From contig JAEEWW010000007.1 of NCBI GenBank assembly GCA_016287815.1, positions 1 to 64,000 on the forward strand: a stretch of 64,000 nucleotides of DNA. Direction: 5' to 3'. The first letter of the stretch is position 1; every line of letters starts with the position of its first letter. Positions 28,266-38,367 of the stretch are shown one piece after another. Source of the stretch: Treponema sp. (GTDB lineage Bacteria; Spirochaetota; Spirochaetia; Treponematales; Treponemataceae). Both the position numbers and the translations under genes were made by a program. A model generated the notes under the pieces. It was given only the letters and a program-made list of their open reading frames with translations, had not been told where the DNA came from and ran no database searches.

Positions 28266-29243
28266 ATGGTTTTATTTTTAAATTTTCTTATTCTTGCCAT
28301 AGGTTTTTTCGCACTTGTAAAAGGTGCAGACTGGTTTGTAGACAGTGCCGCAGGAATTGCCGGTAAACTTGGTGTTCCACAGCTTATAATCGGTTTAACT
28401 ATTGTTGCCATGGGCACAAGTGCTCCGGAAACTGCTGTCAGTTTAACGGCTTCATTAAAAAACAGTGCTGATCTTGCAGTGGGTAATGTACTTGGAAGCA
28501 ATATAATTAATATTTTACTTTTACTTGGAATCACTTCTATAATCTGTCCTCTTCTGGTAAGAAAAAGTACGCTGAAATTTGAAATGCCGTTTGTAATCTT
28601 AATTTCTGTTATTCTTATGGCGATTGGAATTGAGTTCAGTTTTTCAAATGGACTTGCGATTTCAGACGGAGCTTTAACCCGGATTGACGGTGTTATTTTA
28701 ATTGCATTGTTTTTAATGTATCTGGCATATCTTTTTTACATGGCAAAGCATGGTCTTGCAGATGATGAAGAAATTTCAATCGATAAATCTAAGTCGTATT
28801 TACATCTTGTTATTGTTTTACTTTACGGACTTGGAATGGTTATCGGCGGAAGTAATTTAACAATCCGCGGTGCTTCAAAAATTGCAGAATTCTGGGGAGT
28901 TCCAGAGCGGATAATAGGTTTAACGGTTGTTGCCTTTGGAACTTCGCTTCCGGAACTTGTAACATGTATTGTTGCAGCATTAAAGAAAAATGCTGACATA
29001 GCAATCGGAAACATTGTTGGAAGCAACATTTTTAATATTCTGTTTGTACTGGGAATTTCGTCTCTTGTTACAAAAATACCTTATCAGGCATCGTTTATGA
29101 TGGACAGTATAATTGCCATTTTATCTGCCGCAGTACTGTTAGCGTGTGTTGCCTTTAACAAAAAGCACGTTCTGGCACGTTTTTCAGGCATTCTGATGCT
29201 TGTTCTATATGCGGTGTATTTTGTACATCTGGTTCGTTCGTAA
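28266..29243 (+). CDS. Calcium/sodium antiporter (CaCA family)
   Basis: Duplicated alpha repeats: GLTIVAMGTSAPETAVSLTASLKNSADLAVGNVLGSNIINILL and GLTVVAFGTSLPELVTCIVAALKKNADIAIGNIVGSNIFNILF. Confidence 0.95.
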   Translation: MVLFLNFLILAIGFFALVKGADWFVDSAAGIAGKLGVPQLIIGLTIVAMGTSAPETAVSLTASLKNSADLAVGNVLGSNIINILLLLGITSIICPLLVRKSTLKFEMPFVILISVILMAIGIEFSFSNGLAISDGALTRIDGVILIALFLMYLAYLFYMAKHGLADDEEISIDKSKSYLHLVIVLLYGLGMVIGGSNLTIRGASKIAEFWGVPERIIGLTVVAFGTSLPELVTCIVAALKKNADIAIGNIVGSNIFNILFVLGISSLVTKIPYQASFMMDSIIAILSAAVLLACVAFNKKHVLARFSGILMLVLYAVYFVHLVRS

Positions 29244-29280
29244 GTTTTTATAGTTGCTTTGCGCCTAAGCGTATGGCAGA

Positions 29281-30582
29281 TTACTTATCCAGGATTGTTA
29301 TTTCTACGCGCCTGTTGCGTTTTTTGCCTTCTTCCGTGCTGTTGGGCGCAATCGGTCGTTCAGCACCTAAGCCTTGAGTAAAAATATGATAAGTATCTTT
29401 TACTCCGAGTTTTAAAAGATAGTCTGCTACCGATTGCGCCCTTTCGTTGGAAAGTTTCGCACGGCTTGCTTTAGTTCCTGCAAGGGCAGTGTGGCCTGTA
29501 ATAAGCAAATCATTATTCGGGTATTTTTTAAGGATTTCTGCAATCTTATTAAGCTTTAACTTTTCGCTGTCTTCAAGAATTGCGGAATCCGGCTTGAACT
29601 GAATGTTTTCTACACTGATTGTAAGGCCTTTTTCGTCTTTTGTTACCTGTACGTCAGCAAGCTCAAGTTTTTCAATTTGTGCCTGAACACTTTCCAAGTC
29701 ATCGGCGGCTCTTGTAAATTGGGTGATTTCTGCTTCTGTTGTTCCGCGGAATTTATAAACATCGCCTTGAGAAGTTACAATCGTTATACGGAAGTTTTCT
29801 ATATAGTGGTCAATCGCTCCTCTTTCATAATCCCAGTAAAGAGTCTGCTGAGAATAGCCTGCGGTTGTTGCAGGATAAACAGAATAAAGAAGATTCGGAT
29901 TTTCTGGTGTCGGACTGTCAAAGAAAAGGTTGTATGTTACTGTAAAGACGTCAAATTTCTTTCCGTTTGAATCAGTTTCTTCACCTTTGTAGCTGTAAAC
30001 AGCTGTAAAAGGTACGGTCACAGGCTGTTTTATATTAAATGTTTTTCTTAAATCGTGGGCTTCATAGCCGCTTTCTGTCCAGCTGTCACCTTTTTTTATA
30101 GGATTTTTAGGAAAAATCGGCATGTCGCGGATAACCGGCATGAAATACTGGTGGTCAATCGTAAATTTTCCCTGTTTGTCGCGCTCGTAAACACTGTCAT
30201 ATTCTTCGTTCCAGGTAAGGCGTGCACCTGTTCTCGAACCGGTGGAATTATCAGTTGTCATAAAATTTGCTTCGTGGATTCCATTACCAGCGCCAGTAAC
30301 GTCTTTTATGTGGATGCTTACGCGGCTTACAATTTCTGAATTATGGTCAACGACATTGTTTACAGAAACTTCTTCCCGAACTTTTGAAAGAATTCTGTAG
30401 CGGTCGTCTTTTTTATATTTGAATTCAAATAATTTTTCATCGTCCGGCTTATTCTGACCGGCTTGTTTGTCCTGAGTGACCTGTCTGTTCAATCTTTCCT
30501 GTGCAAAAACAGAATTTGATGCTGTATATAAAAATGCCAGTGTCAGGAAAAAAGATATGAATAGTTTGCCTGCTGTTTTCAT
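29281..30582 (-). CDS. OmpA-family protein (peptidoglycan-binding C-terminal domain)
   Basis: C-terminal ITGHTALAGTKASRAKLSNERAQSVADYLLKLGV...GAERPIAPNSTEEGKKRNRRVEITI; signal peptide. Confidence 0.93.
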   Translation of the reverse strand: MKTAGKLFISFFLTLAFLYTASNSVFAQERLNRQVTQDKQAGQNKPDDEKLFEFKYKKDDRYRILSKVREEVSVNNVVDHNSEIVSRVSIHIKDVTGAGNGIHEANFMTTDNSTGSRTGARLTWNEEYDSVYERDKQGKFTIDHQYFMPVIRDMPIFPKNPIKKGDSWTESGYEAHDLRKTFNIKQPVTVPFTAVYSYKGEETDSNGKKFDVFTVTYNLFFDSPTPENPNLLYSVYPATTAGYSQQTLYWDYERGAIDHYIENFRITIVTSQGDVYKFRGTTEAEITQFTRAADDLESVQAQIEKLELADVQVTKDEKGLTISVENIQFKPDSAILEDSEKLKLNKIAEILKKYPNNDLLITGHTALAGTKASRAKLSNERAQSVADYLLKLGVKDTYHIFTQGLGAERPIAPNSTEEGKKRNRRVEITILDK

Positions 30583-30633
30583 AAAGAACTCCGCATTGAT
30601 TATCGGCAGGTTTCAGCTATATTATTAGATGAT

Positions 30634-31131
30634 ATGCTTTTTCAAAATTTTTCATTTTTTATGGCGAATTTTTTTAGTCAGATTTCCAATAAAATAAGAA
30701 CGTCCCCTTTTTTTGCATCATGTATTTTATTTTTAATTCTGATTTTTATTGTTTTGCTTTGCTTTGTGTTTTTTATGCTTGGCAAAAAATTCGGTACGAT
30801 TGAATTAAAAAGTAAGTTTGACAGTCTTTTAAAAGAAGGACGAAAAGATGCGGTAAAGCGTTCAAGAGCCGTTTTAAGCGGACAGATGGCAGAACAGATT
30901 GCGCCTTTTTTAAATGGATTTCCGTGTAATCCTTCTGATGTGCGCTTTGTAGGAAAACCGTTGGATTTTATAGGATTTCCAGGTGCGGGCGATGGTAGTG
31001 GAATAAAAGAAATTTTATTTATAGAAGTTAAAACCGGGAATTCTGCACTTTCTGCAAGGGAAAAAGAAATAAAAGAAGCTGTTGAAGCAGGAAGAGTGCG
31101 CTATGTGGAATATAATCCGGAAATAGAATAA
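30634..31131 (+). CDS. Membrane-anchored Holliday-junction-resolvase-related endonuclease-like protein
   Basis: N-terminal TM then SGQMAEQIAPFLNGFPCNPSDVRFVGKPLDFIGF...EILFIEVKTGNSALSAREKEIKEAVEAGRVRY (Endonuc_Holl-like, PD-(D/E)xK features). Confidence 0.8.
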   Translation: MLFQNFSFFMANFFSQISNKIRTSPFFASCILFLILIFIVLLCFVFFMLGKKFGTIELKSKFDSLLKEGRKDAVKRSRAVLSGQMAEQIAPFLNGFPCNPSDVRFVGKPLDFIGFPGAGDGSGIKEILFIEVKTGNSALSAREKEIKEAVEAGRVRYVEYNPEIE

Positions 31132-31137
31132 AAAAGC

Positions 31138-31283
31138 AACGGGGCTGTCCCAAAAGTATGTAGTGTAGTGTCATTCTGAACCTGATTCAGAATCTCCGCA
31201 CCAGATATATAGGAGATGCTGAAATATTCGCAGCGTAGCTTCTAGCGAATTCAGCATGACATAAGTTCTTAGACAGTCCCGTT
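31138..31283. repeat. MITE-like / dispersed palindromic element
   Basis: Termini AACGGGGCTGTC...GACAGTCCCGTT are an 11/12 inverted repeat; inner arms TGTCATTCTGAA...TTCAGCATGACA are 11/12 inverted; no coding potential. Confidence 0.65.
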
Positions 31284-31319
31284 AAATATCCGTTAAGGAA
31301 ATTGCCTTAGCTTTAAGCT

Positions 31320-32384
31320 TTAGTTAGCTGAAAAGCGGATTTCCTGCCAGATATTGTTGTATTTTTCAAGGCCATCGCCTATATCGTTTTTAAGTTCGCA
31401 GTTATCCATTTCTTCTGCCTTGTACATTGGAACGGTTTTTCTGAATTTTTCTGCTTCTGTATTAACATATCCCGGGAATCTGAAAGCATCCAGGAATTCT
31501 GCATAGTTTTCAGGCTTGTGAATAAAGTTAATGAACTTCATTGCAAGGTCATAGTGTTTTGCATCCTTTAAGATAACCATTGAATCAATGTACATTGGAC
31601 CGCCTTCTTTTGGAATAAAGAAGTCAATCATTTCTTCCTGCTTATCTTCCGGAACTTCTCCATAAACTACTTCTGCATAACCCTGACAAACCCAGAAGTC
31701 TCCTGATGCAAATGACTTACCAAAACCTTCTGCGTCAAATTTTACAAGGTTTGGACGCCAAGATTTGTTGATAAGATTTTTTGCATTTTCAAGGTCAGCT
31801 GTGTCAACTGTATTTACAGATTTTCCCAAAAGAACAAGGGCATCACCAATAACTTCCCTCATGTCATCCATCATAGCCATGTGGTCTTTTAAATCTGTGC
31901 GGCTAAAAATATTCCAGCTTTTTTCGTAATCCTTTACCTTGAGTTTGTTTACTGCAACGCCTGCAGCTCCCATATAATATGGAACACTGTATTTCATTGA
32001 CGGGTCATAAGTTACTTTTTTCAACAGGTTTGGATTAATATATTTTGCATTCGGGAACTGATTCATATCAATTTCCTTTAACATTCCCTGTTTAATCATG
32101 ATTGAAGTGTAATCCTGTGACGGGAATGTAATATCATAACCTGTAGCACCTGCTTTAAGTTTTGCATACATAACTTCATTTGAATCGAAGGTGTCAACTT
32201 TTACTGTAACGCCGTATTCTTTTTCAAAATTGCGCAATACGGAATCTGGTGTGTAGTAAGTCCAGTTGAAAAGGTAAAGTGTATTACCGGCTACTTTACC
32301 GCTGTCTTTTTTTGAGCAGGAAATCATAGATAATGCAGAACCTGCAAGAACTGCAACCATAAAACATTTAAAAACTTTTGTCAT
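31320..32384 (-). CDS. potD: Spermidine/putrescine ABC transporter substrate-binding lipoprotein
   Basis: Lipobox ALSMISC, LYLFNWTYYTPDSVLRNFEKEYGVTVKVDTFDSNEVMYAKLKAG; followed in operon by potC, potB, potA. Start reset to 32384. Confidence 0.93.
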   Translation of the reverse strand: MTKVFKCFMVAVLAGSALSMISCSKKDSGKVAGNTLYLFNWTYYTPDSVLRNFEKEYGVTVKVDTFDSNEVMYAKLKAGATGYDITFPSQDYTSIMIKQGMLKEIDMNQFPNAKYINPNLLKKVTYDPSMKYSVPYYMGAAGVAVNKLKVKDYEKSWNIFSRTDLKDHMAMMDDMREVIGDALVLLGKSVNTVDTADLENAKNLINKSWRPNLVKFDAEGFGKSFASGDFWVCQGYAEVVYGEVPEDKQEEMIDFFIPKEGGPMYIDSMVILKDAKHYDLAMKFINFIHKPENYAEFLDAFRFPGYVNTEAEKFRKTVPMYKAEEMDNCELKNDIGDGLEKYNNIWQEIRFSAN

Positions 32385-32392
32385 ATCTTCTC

Positions 32393-33271
32393 CTAATGAC
32401 TTGAAGCAATAGTTTTTAAGCCTCCCCTCAAGAAGAAGGCGATTATACAAGTTATAAAAATCATTACGAATGATAACGCATTTATTACCGGTGAAACACC
32501 AAAACGTATCATTGAATAAACGTACAGCGGAAGTGTAGTAGAGCCCGGACCTGAAACAAAGAATGTGATTACAAAGTCTTCCAGTGACATTGTAATTGCC
32601 ATTAAAAATCCTGAAAGAATTCCCGGCATTATGGAAGGAACAACAACCTTTGTCATTGTCTGCAATTCAGTTGCGCCAAGGTCATGTGCAGCTTCTATAA
32701 TTGAAAAATCAAATTCATCAAGGCGCGCAGAAACCATAAGGTAAACAAATGGCAGACAGAATGTTGTATGTGCTACAAAAATTGTAAAAAGGCCGAGCGG
32801 CATTTTTATTCCGCTGAAGAAAATCAACATTGAAATACCAATAATAACTTCCGGCAGAACCATAGGCAAAAAGCTGATTGTCTGGATAAAAGATTTTCCT
32901 CTGAACTTGTACCAGCTTATTCCAAGGGTTGCCATTGTACCAAGGATTGTAGAAACGATTCCTGCTGTAAATGCAACAATAAAGCTGTTAAGAACGGCCG
33001 CCCATAAATCATTTGATTCAAAAAGCAGTTTTTTGTACCAGATTAAAGAAAGGTTTGTAAACTGACCGCCTTTGCTTTCGTTAAATGAATAGGCAACTAT
33101 TACAAACAGAGGAATAAACAAAAACAGCAGCGTAAAAAACAATACTATTCTTGAAAAAGAAAACTTTGGAACCCTTCTTTTCCAGGCTTTTCTTGCGTGG
33201 CGAGAAGATTCGTTAGATTTTGCTTTATGAGAAAGTCTGTTTGCGATGGCGGCATAAAAATTTAATTTCAT
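32393..33271 (-). CDS. potC: Spermidine/putrescine ABC transporter permease
   Basis: EAAHDLGATELQTMTKVVVPSIMPGILSGFLMA EAA loop. Confidence 0.93.
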   Translation of the reverse strand: MKLNFYAAIANRLSHKAKSNESSRHARKAWKRRVPKFSFSRIVLFFTLLFLFIPLFVIVAYSFNESKGGQFTNLSLIWYKKLLFESNDLWAAVLNSFIVAFTAGIVSTILGTMATLGISWYKFRGKSFIQTISFLPMVLPEVIIGISMLIFFSGIKMPLGLFTIFVAHTTFCLPFVYLMVSARLDEFDFSIIEAAHDLGATELQTMTKVVVPSIMPGILSGFLMAITMSLEDFVITFFVSGPGSTTLPLYVYSMIRFGVSPVINALSFVMIFITCIIAFFLRGGLKTIASSH

Positions 33272-34212
33272 TTTGCGCCCCCGGAATTGCCTGCCAATGC
33301 ATTTTTAGAAAGATTTGCTTCTTTCTTGCTTGCCATCATCATCCAAAGAACTCCGGCTGTACTTACAAGCGTTAAAACCATACTGAAAGCCGATGCGAGC
33401 GGCCAGTTACGTGTTTTTTGTACCTGATCTACTATGATGTTTCCTATCATGTAGGAATCTTTTCCGCCGACTAAAAGAGGAACTGTATATGCGCCAAAAA
33501 TCGGAATAAATGTAAATACTATTCCGGTTGAAATTCCGCTTTTTATGTTAGGCAGAAGAACTTTTATAATAGCCTGAAATTTACTTGCACCCAAATCCTG
33601 AGCGGCTTCAAGCAAAGAAAAATCAAACCTGTCCACTGCGGTAAAAATCGGAAGAATTGCATATGGAATGTACATGTAAACTGAAACTAAGATAACGGCT
33701 TTTCCTGTATAGAGAAGCTTTACATAATCCTTTGTAAGTCCTAAAGCTTTTAAAAGCTGATTTAAAAATCCGTCATTATTCAGAATTGTCATCCATGCAA
33801 AAATTCTTATAAGGGAATTTGTCCAGAAAGGAATTATTACGAGAAACAGAAGAATTGTCTGATATTTGCTTCTTGCCATTGCATAACCGCATGGAAGGGC
33901 AATAAGAATAGTAAAAAGCGTAGAAAGCACAGAAAGTTTTAATGTTCTTATAACAAGAATCGCATAGTTTGGATTAAACATCTGCGCATATGCTTTAAGA
34001 GAAAACTTCCATTCAACTCCGCCGTACAGTCCTTTTTTTAAAAAACTGTACAGAATGATTATGGCAAGTGGAGCTAAAAAGAAAGCGACAAACCATGCTC
34101 CCATTGGCCATGCATAGGCAACTCCCGGATTTGAAAGTCTGCATTTGCTGAGAGAAATCTGTTCTTGCGCCGTTGGTGGTTTTTCTGATTTTGTTTCGTC
34201 TTTTTTGCTCAT
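33268..34212 (-). CDS. potB: Spermidine/putrescine ABC transporter permease
   Basis: EAAQDLGASKFQAIIKVLLPNIKSGISTG EAA loop; start reset to 34212. Confidence 0.93.
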   Translation of the reverse strand: MSKKDETKSEKPPTAQEQISLSKCRLSNPGVAYAWPMGAWFVAFFLAPLAIIILYSFLKKGLYGGVEWKFSLKAYAQMFNPNYAILVIRTLKLSVLSTLFTILIALPCGYAMARSKYQTILLFLVIIPFWTNSLIRIFAWMTILNNDGFLNQLLKALGLTKDYVKLLYTGKAVILVSVYMYIPYAILPIFTAVDRFDFSLLEAAQDLGASKFQAIIKVLLPNIKSGISTGIVFTFIPIFGAYTVPLLVGGKDSYMIGNIIVDQVQKTRNWPLASAFSMVLTLVSTAGVLWMMMASKKEANLSKNALAGNSGGAK

Positions 34213-35402
34213 TTTTCTATATCCTCTACAATATATCCGTCGTCTGCGGACCAGGAAATATAGACAGTGTCCTTCCATTGAATTTCAGGACCGTCATCAA
34301 GATAGTTTGTATGCTGCTTGAAAATTTTAATTACTGCATTGTTTTCAAGACGGACATAGAATTTAGACTGAAAGCCTGAATAAACAGGTTCTTCAACGAT
34401 TCCTTTAAATACGTTTATATCTTTTCTTCCGTGAACATCAGGTGCTTCAGAAGTAATGCGGATCTTTTCCGGACGGATTGTGAAGGCAACTTTTTGTCCA
34501 GGCTTTGTGGCTTCATAATCTGTAACCATCATAAATTTGTCTGAAGCAGCCATTTCCGGTGTGTCTGTCGGCAATGCGGCCTGTTTTCCTAAAGCCGGAA
34601 CTTTTAAGGTTACCATGTATTCCTGATCATTATTTTTTGTTGATTTATATGGAACACACTGTTCAACTTCTGCTTCAAACAGGTTTGTGTCACCTATAAA
34701 TTCTGCAACGAATTGAGTTGCAGGACTTTCGTAAATTTCAAATGGGGTTCCAACCTGCAGTACATGACCGTGATTCATAACTGCAATGCGGTCAGAAACA
34801 GAAAGAGCTTCGCTCTGGTCATGGGTTACATAAATAAATGTAATGCCGATTTTATCGTGCAGGTTATCAAGGTCAATAAGAAGGTTTGCACGCAGTTTTG
34901 CATCAAGAGCAGAAAGCGGTTCGTCCAAAAGAAGAACTTTCGGTTCGTTGATTAATGCTCGCGCAATTGCAACACGCTGTTTCTGTCCTCCAGAAAGCTG
35001 GTTAGGCTTTTTCTGTGCATGTTCATCAAGCTGTACAAGGTGAATGTACTTGCGAACCTTTTCATCAATTTCTGCCTTATCTACCTTTTTTAAACGCAGA
35101 GGAAAAGCAATGTTTTCGTAAACTGTCAGATGAGGGAAAAGTGCATAGGTCTGAAAAACGGTATTTGAATGTCTTTTATCTGGCGGAAACGGAATTACGT
35201 TTGTGTCGTCAAAAAGAACTGCACCGGTATCAGGGTTTTCAAAACCGGCAATAATCCTCAAAAGAGTTGTTTTTCCGCAACCTGAAGGACCAAGAAGAGA
35301 AAAGAATTCACCCGAGTTAATAATAAAATTAATGTCGGATAACGCCTGAAAATCGCCGAAGCGTTTTGAAACATGGTTTATAGAAACCTGACTGCCTTTC
35401 AA
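34209..35402 (-). CDS. potA: Spermidine/putrescine ABC transporter ATPase
   Basis: Walker [30 protein letters not shown] signature, Walker B LLLDEP, C-terminal TOBE. Confidence 0.95.
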   Translation of the reverse strand: MKGSQVSINHVSKRFGDFQALSDINFIINSGEFFSLLGPSGCGKTTLLRIIAGFENPDTGAVLFDDTNVIPFPPDKRHSNTVFQTYALFPHLTVYENIAFPLRLKKVDKAEIDEKVRKYIHLVQLDEHAQKKPNQLSGGQKQRVAIARALINEPKVLLLDEPLSALDAKLRANLLIDLDNLHDKIGITFIYVTHDQSEALSVSDRIAVMNHGHVLQVGTPFEIYESPATQFVAEFIGDTNLFEAEVEQCVPYKSTKNNDQEYMVTLKVPALGKQAALPTDTPEMAASDKFMMVTDYEATKPGQKVAFTIRPEKIRITSEAPDVHGRKDINVFKGIVEEPVYSGFQSKFYVRLENNAVIKIFKQHTNYLDDGPEIQWKDTVYISWSADDGYIVEDIEK

Positions 35403-35718
35403 TGACTTCTCCTATAAAATAGAGGTCAAAAATAAGCGCCAATGATAACTTAGCGTAAAGTCTACAATGATGTTATTATGGTCATTTGTCAATACTTTAC
35501 GAAGATTTTTAAAAATTTTTATTCATGGAAATAATGCGGATAAGTCATTGTCACGACCTCACGACAGGAACCTCTTCGAAAGCTTTTTTTTAATTGCGAA
35601 ATATTAATAATGCGGACTCCAGTCTTGTTCGGCATATAATGTTGACTTGCGTAAAAAATCGAGTAATATAGAAATATGTGGTTTTAGCCGCTTTAATATT
35701 TTTACAGGCAGGATAAAA

Positions 35719-35952
35719 ATGATTTCTATTATAATAGGTTTATTGTTAATTGCATTTACGGTTTTTGCAGCTCTTCCGTCTTATCTTAACTGGGGAACAG
35801 AAATTATTGCATTTTTAAAAGGCTGTGCACCGGTTCTTGCAGCTTTTATCGGTTTGATTTCGCTTTTTATCGGTGCAGCTGATATTAAAGACAAAAAAGA
35901 GGCTAAAAAAGAAGAGGAAGCAGCCGCTGCCTTGGCTGAAGAAAGTAAATAA
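35719..35952 (+). CDS. Small membrane protein (two TM, charged tail)
   Basis: MISIIIGLLLIAFTVFAALPSYLNWGTEIIAFLKGCAPVLAAFIGLISLFIGAADIKDKKEAKKEEE; start reset from 35647. Confidence 0.6.
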   Translation: MISIIIGLLLIAFTVFAALPSYLNWGTEIIAFLKGCAPVLAAFIGLISLFIGAADIKDKKEAKKEEEAAAALAEESK

Positions 35953-36065
35953 CTGAAAATTCCGGCTGATCGGCAATTTTATGCCTTTAAGCATTTGATA
36001 AATCATCTGCGCGCCGCTTGAATCCGGCATTCTGGCGCGCATCTTAAAGATATTCTTTAACCGTC

Positions 36066-36095
36066 TTGACATATCTAAAGAAATTCATTTATATT
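36066..36095 (+). promoter_or_regulatory. Candidate sigma70-type promoter upstream of rplM
   Basis: TTGACA (36066-36071), 18-nt spacer, TATATT (36090-36095). Confidence 0.45.
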
Positions 36096-36195
36096 TACAT
36101 ACCCCGTATATAGACGTTTTGCTCAAACGCCAGAAGGCTTACAAACATGATGCAAAGTTTCTAAGCCTATAACTTAATTATTGTAAGGTATATAC

Positions 36196-36624
36196 ATGAA
36201 AACTATTTTTATTAAGGAACACGAACAGGCTCGTAAATGGTATCTTATCGATGCTGCTGGAAAGCCTCTTGGCCGTGTTGCAGCTAAAGCCGCAGCAATT
36301 TTACGCGGAAAGAACAAAGCTGCATTTACAACAAACCAGAATATGGGTGACTATGTAGTTATTATCAACGCTGAAAAAGCAGTTGTAACTGGTGGTAAAG
36401 AAACAAAGAAGATTTATTACAAACACACAGGCTTCGTTGGCGGTCTTAACCACTATTCATACGAAACATTGCTTGCAAAACATCCTGAAGAACCGATGAT
36501 GCGCGCTGTAACAGGAATGCTTCCTGGTGGACGCCTTGGTCGTGCTCTTTCTGACAATGTTAAAATCTATGCTGGTGCAGAGCATCCACATGCTGCACAG
36601 AACCCAGAGCCGGTTGAACTTTAA
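36196..36624 (+). CDS. rplM: 50S ribosomal protein L13
   Basis: RKWYLIDAAGKPLGRVAAKAAAILRGKNKAAFT, GMLPGGRLGRAL. Confidence 0.98.
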   Translation: MKTIFIKEHEQARKWYLIDAAGKPLGRVAAKAAAILRGKNKAAFTTNQNMGDYVVIINAEKAVVTGGKETKKIYYKHTGFVGGLNHYSYETLLAKHPEEPMMRAVTGMLPGGRLGRALSDNVKIYAGAEHPHAAQNPEPVEL

Positions 36625-36636
36625 TAGGAGCTTGTA

Positions 36637-37026
36637 ATGAAAAGTATCGCTATCGGAACAGGAAGAAGAAAGACAGCCGTAGCTCGTGTTTTTGTACGCG
36701 AAGGCAGCGGAAAAGTTGTTGTTAACGGAAAAGATGTAAAAGAATATTTTGCTACAGAAGAACAGGTTCGCGTTGTTCGCCAGCCTCTTCTTGTAACATC
36801 TAACGATGGAAAATATGACATTGTAATTACAGTTACTGGCGGTGGTTTGAATGGTCAGGCTGCAGCTTGTCTGCACGGTATTTCTCGTGCATTGACACAG
36901 GTTGATCAGGATTCACACACAGCTCTTAAAGCAAACGGATATCTTACTCGCGATTCCCGCATGGTTGAACGTAAGAAGTACGGTCAGAAGGGTGCTCGTA
37001 GAAGATTCCAGTTCAGCAAGCGTTAA
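36637..37026 (+). CDS. rpsI: 30S ribosomal protein S9
   Basis: GTGRRKTAVARVFVREGSG, C-terminal GARRRFQFSKR. Confidence 0.98.
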   Translation: MKSIAIGTGRRKTAVARVFVREGSGKVVVNGKDVKEYFATEEQVRVVRQPLLVTSNDGKYDIVITVTGGGLNGQAAACLHGISRALTQVDQDSHTALKANGYLTRDSRMVERKKYGQKGARRRFQFSKR

Positions 37027-37028
37027 TT

Positions 37029-37649
37029 TTGGTTATTGCTTCTGTTCAAGAGGTCTCGACTGGTTGTTTGAAAATAATAACGGGTTCGGGACCTTCTTTT
37101 TTTGTCCGCATAAATTACCTTTCCCTTGTTCAGCCTGAAGAAATCACTGAAGGCACAGAATTTACCGAAGAAAAAGAAAATGACATTCTTGATGCAGGTC
37201 TTGCTTTTGCAGCCGAAAAAAAAGCTGTTGATTATCTTGCGCGGGCAGAGCAGTCGCATCTTGGGCTTTACAGAAAATTAATTGCAAAAAAGTTTGATGA
37301 AAATGCCGTGAACCGTGCATTGGAATATCTTGAAATAAAAGGCTATTTGAGTGACAGGCGTTTTGCCAGAGCCTGGCTTAATAACAGAAAAATTGCACAT
37401 AGCGAAGGAAGAAGTAAACTTGCTTCTGAACTTGCAGCCCGTGGTATTGGACGTGAAGATGCGCGTTCTGCATTAGATGAGTTTTTTGAAAATAACAGCG
37501 AAGAGGATTTATGTGCCAGAGCCCTTGCAAAATGCAGGCGGCTTAAAAAAAATGAAGAAAAAACTATAGAATATCTTTTACGTTCCGGCTTTTCGTACGC
37601 AATGATAAAAGCGGCAATAGATAGTGAATCTTTGCCGGATGAAAAATAA
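37029..37649 (+). CDS. recX: Regulatory protein RecX
   Basis: YLEIKGYLSDRRFARAWLNNRKIAHSEGRSKLASELAARGI; RecX three-helix repeats. TTG start uncertain. Confidence 0.85.
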   Translation: MVIASVQEVSTGCLKIITGSGPSFFVRINYLSLVQPEEITEGTEFTEEKENDILDAGLAFAAEKKAVDYLARAEQSHLGLYRKLIAKKFDENAVNRALEYLEIKGYLSDRRFARAWLNNRKIAHSEGRSKLASELAARGIGREDARSALDEFFENNSEEDLCARALAKCRRLKKNEEKTIEYLLRSGFSYAMIKAAIDSESLPDEK

Positions 37650-37728
37650 ATCAAATTATTATGGAGATAATAGAAAATAATAATTTTTATGTAGAAAAAA
37701 TTATTATTTTGTGCTAGCATACAACATT

Positions 37729-38340
37729 ATGGATAATAAAGTGAAAAAACCAGTTGTATTTTCAGCTCTTGAAGTTGCAAATATATGCGGGGTTGTTAAT
37801 CAGACTGCAATAAATTGGATTCGTAACGGTTATTTGAAGGCCTTTAATACTCCGGGCGGACAGTTCCGTGTTTATCCTGATGATCTTGCAGCTTTTATGA
37901 GCAGCAGGAACATGCAGATACCAGAATCTTTGCTGGAACTTTGCGAAAACAAAGATGCTTATGAATTAAATACTCTTTTGATTATTGATGATGACCGGAC
38001 TTTGAATAATGTAATTTCAATCTATATGAAAAAGATTTTCCCTAGATTGAATATTATTCAGGCTTTTGACGGTTTTGAAGCCGGTTTACAGCTTTCTGCA
38101 AAGCATCCGCAGTGTCTTTTACTTGATCTGGATTTGCCGGGTATAAACGGTTTTGACATCTGCCGTAGAATTTACGAAGAAAAAGAATTTGGAAATCCGC
38201 GCGTAATTGTTGTTACAGCTCTTGAAGATTCTTCTGTAGAAGAAAAACTTACAAAGATTGGAGTTAATCACTTTTTCCGCAAGCCGTTAACGCTTGATAA
38301 ACTTGCGGAAATTGTAAAGCGCTCTTATAAATCTTTATAA
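37729..38340 (+). CDS. Response regulator with N-terminal MerR/excisionase-type HTH and C-terminal receiver domain
   Basis: FSALEVANICGVVNQTAINWIRNGYLKAFNTPGGQFRVYPDDLAAFM then LLIIDDDRTLNNVI...LLLDLDLPGINGFDICRRI...VVTALEDSS...KPLTLDKL. Confidence 0.9.
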   Translation: MDNKVKKPVVFSALEVANICGVVNQTAINWIRNGYLKAFNTPGGQFRVYPDDLAAFMSSRNMQIPESLLELCENKDAYELNTLLIIDDDRTLNNVISIYMKKIFPRLNIIQAFDGFEAGLQLSAKHPQCLLLDLDLPGINGFDICRRIYEEKEFGNPRVIVVTALEDSSVEEKLTKIGVNHFFRKPLTLDKLAEIVKRSYKSL

Positions 38341-38367
38341 GATTATAATAAAGTCCTTATAAAACCC

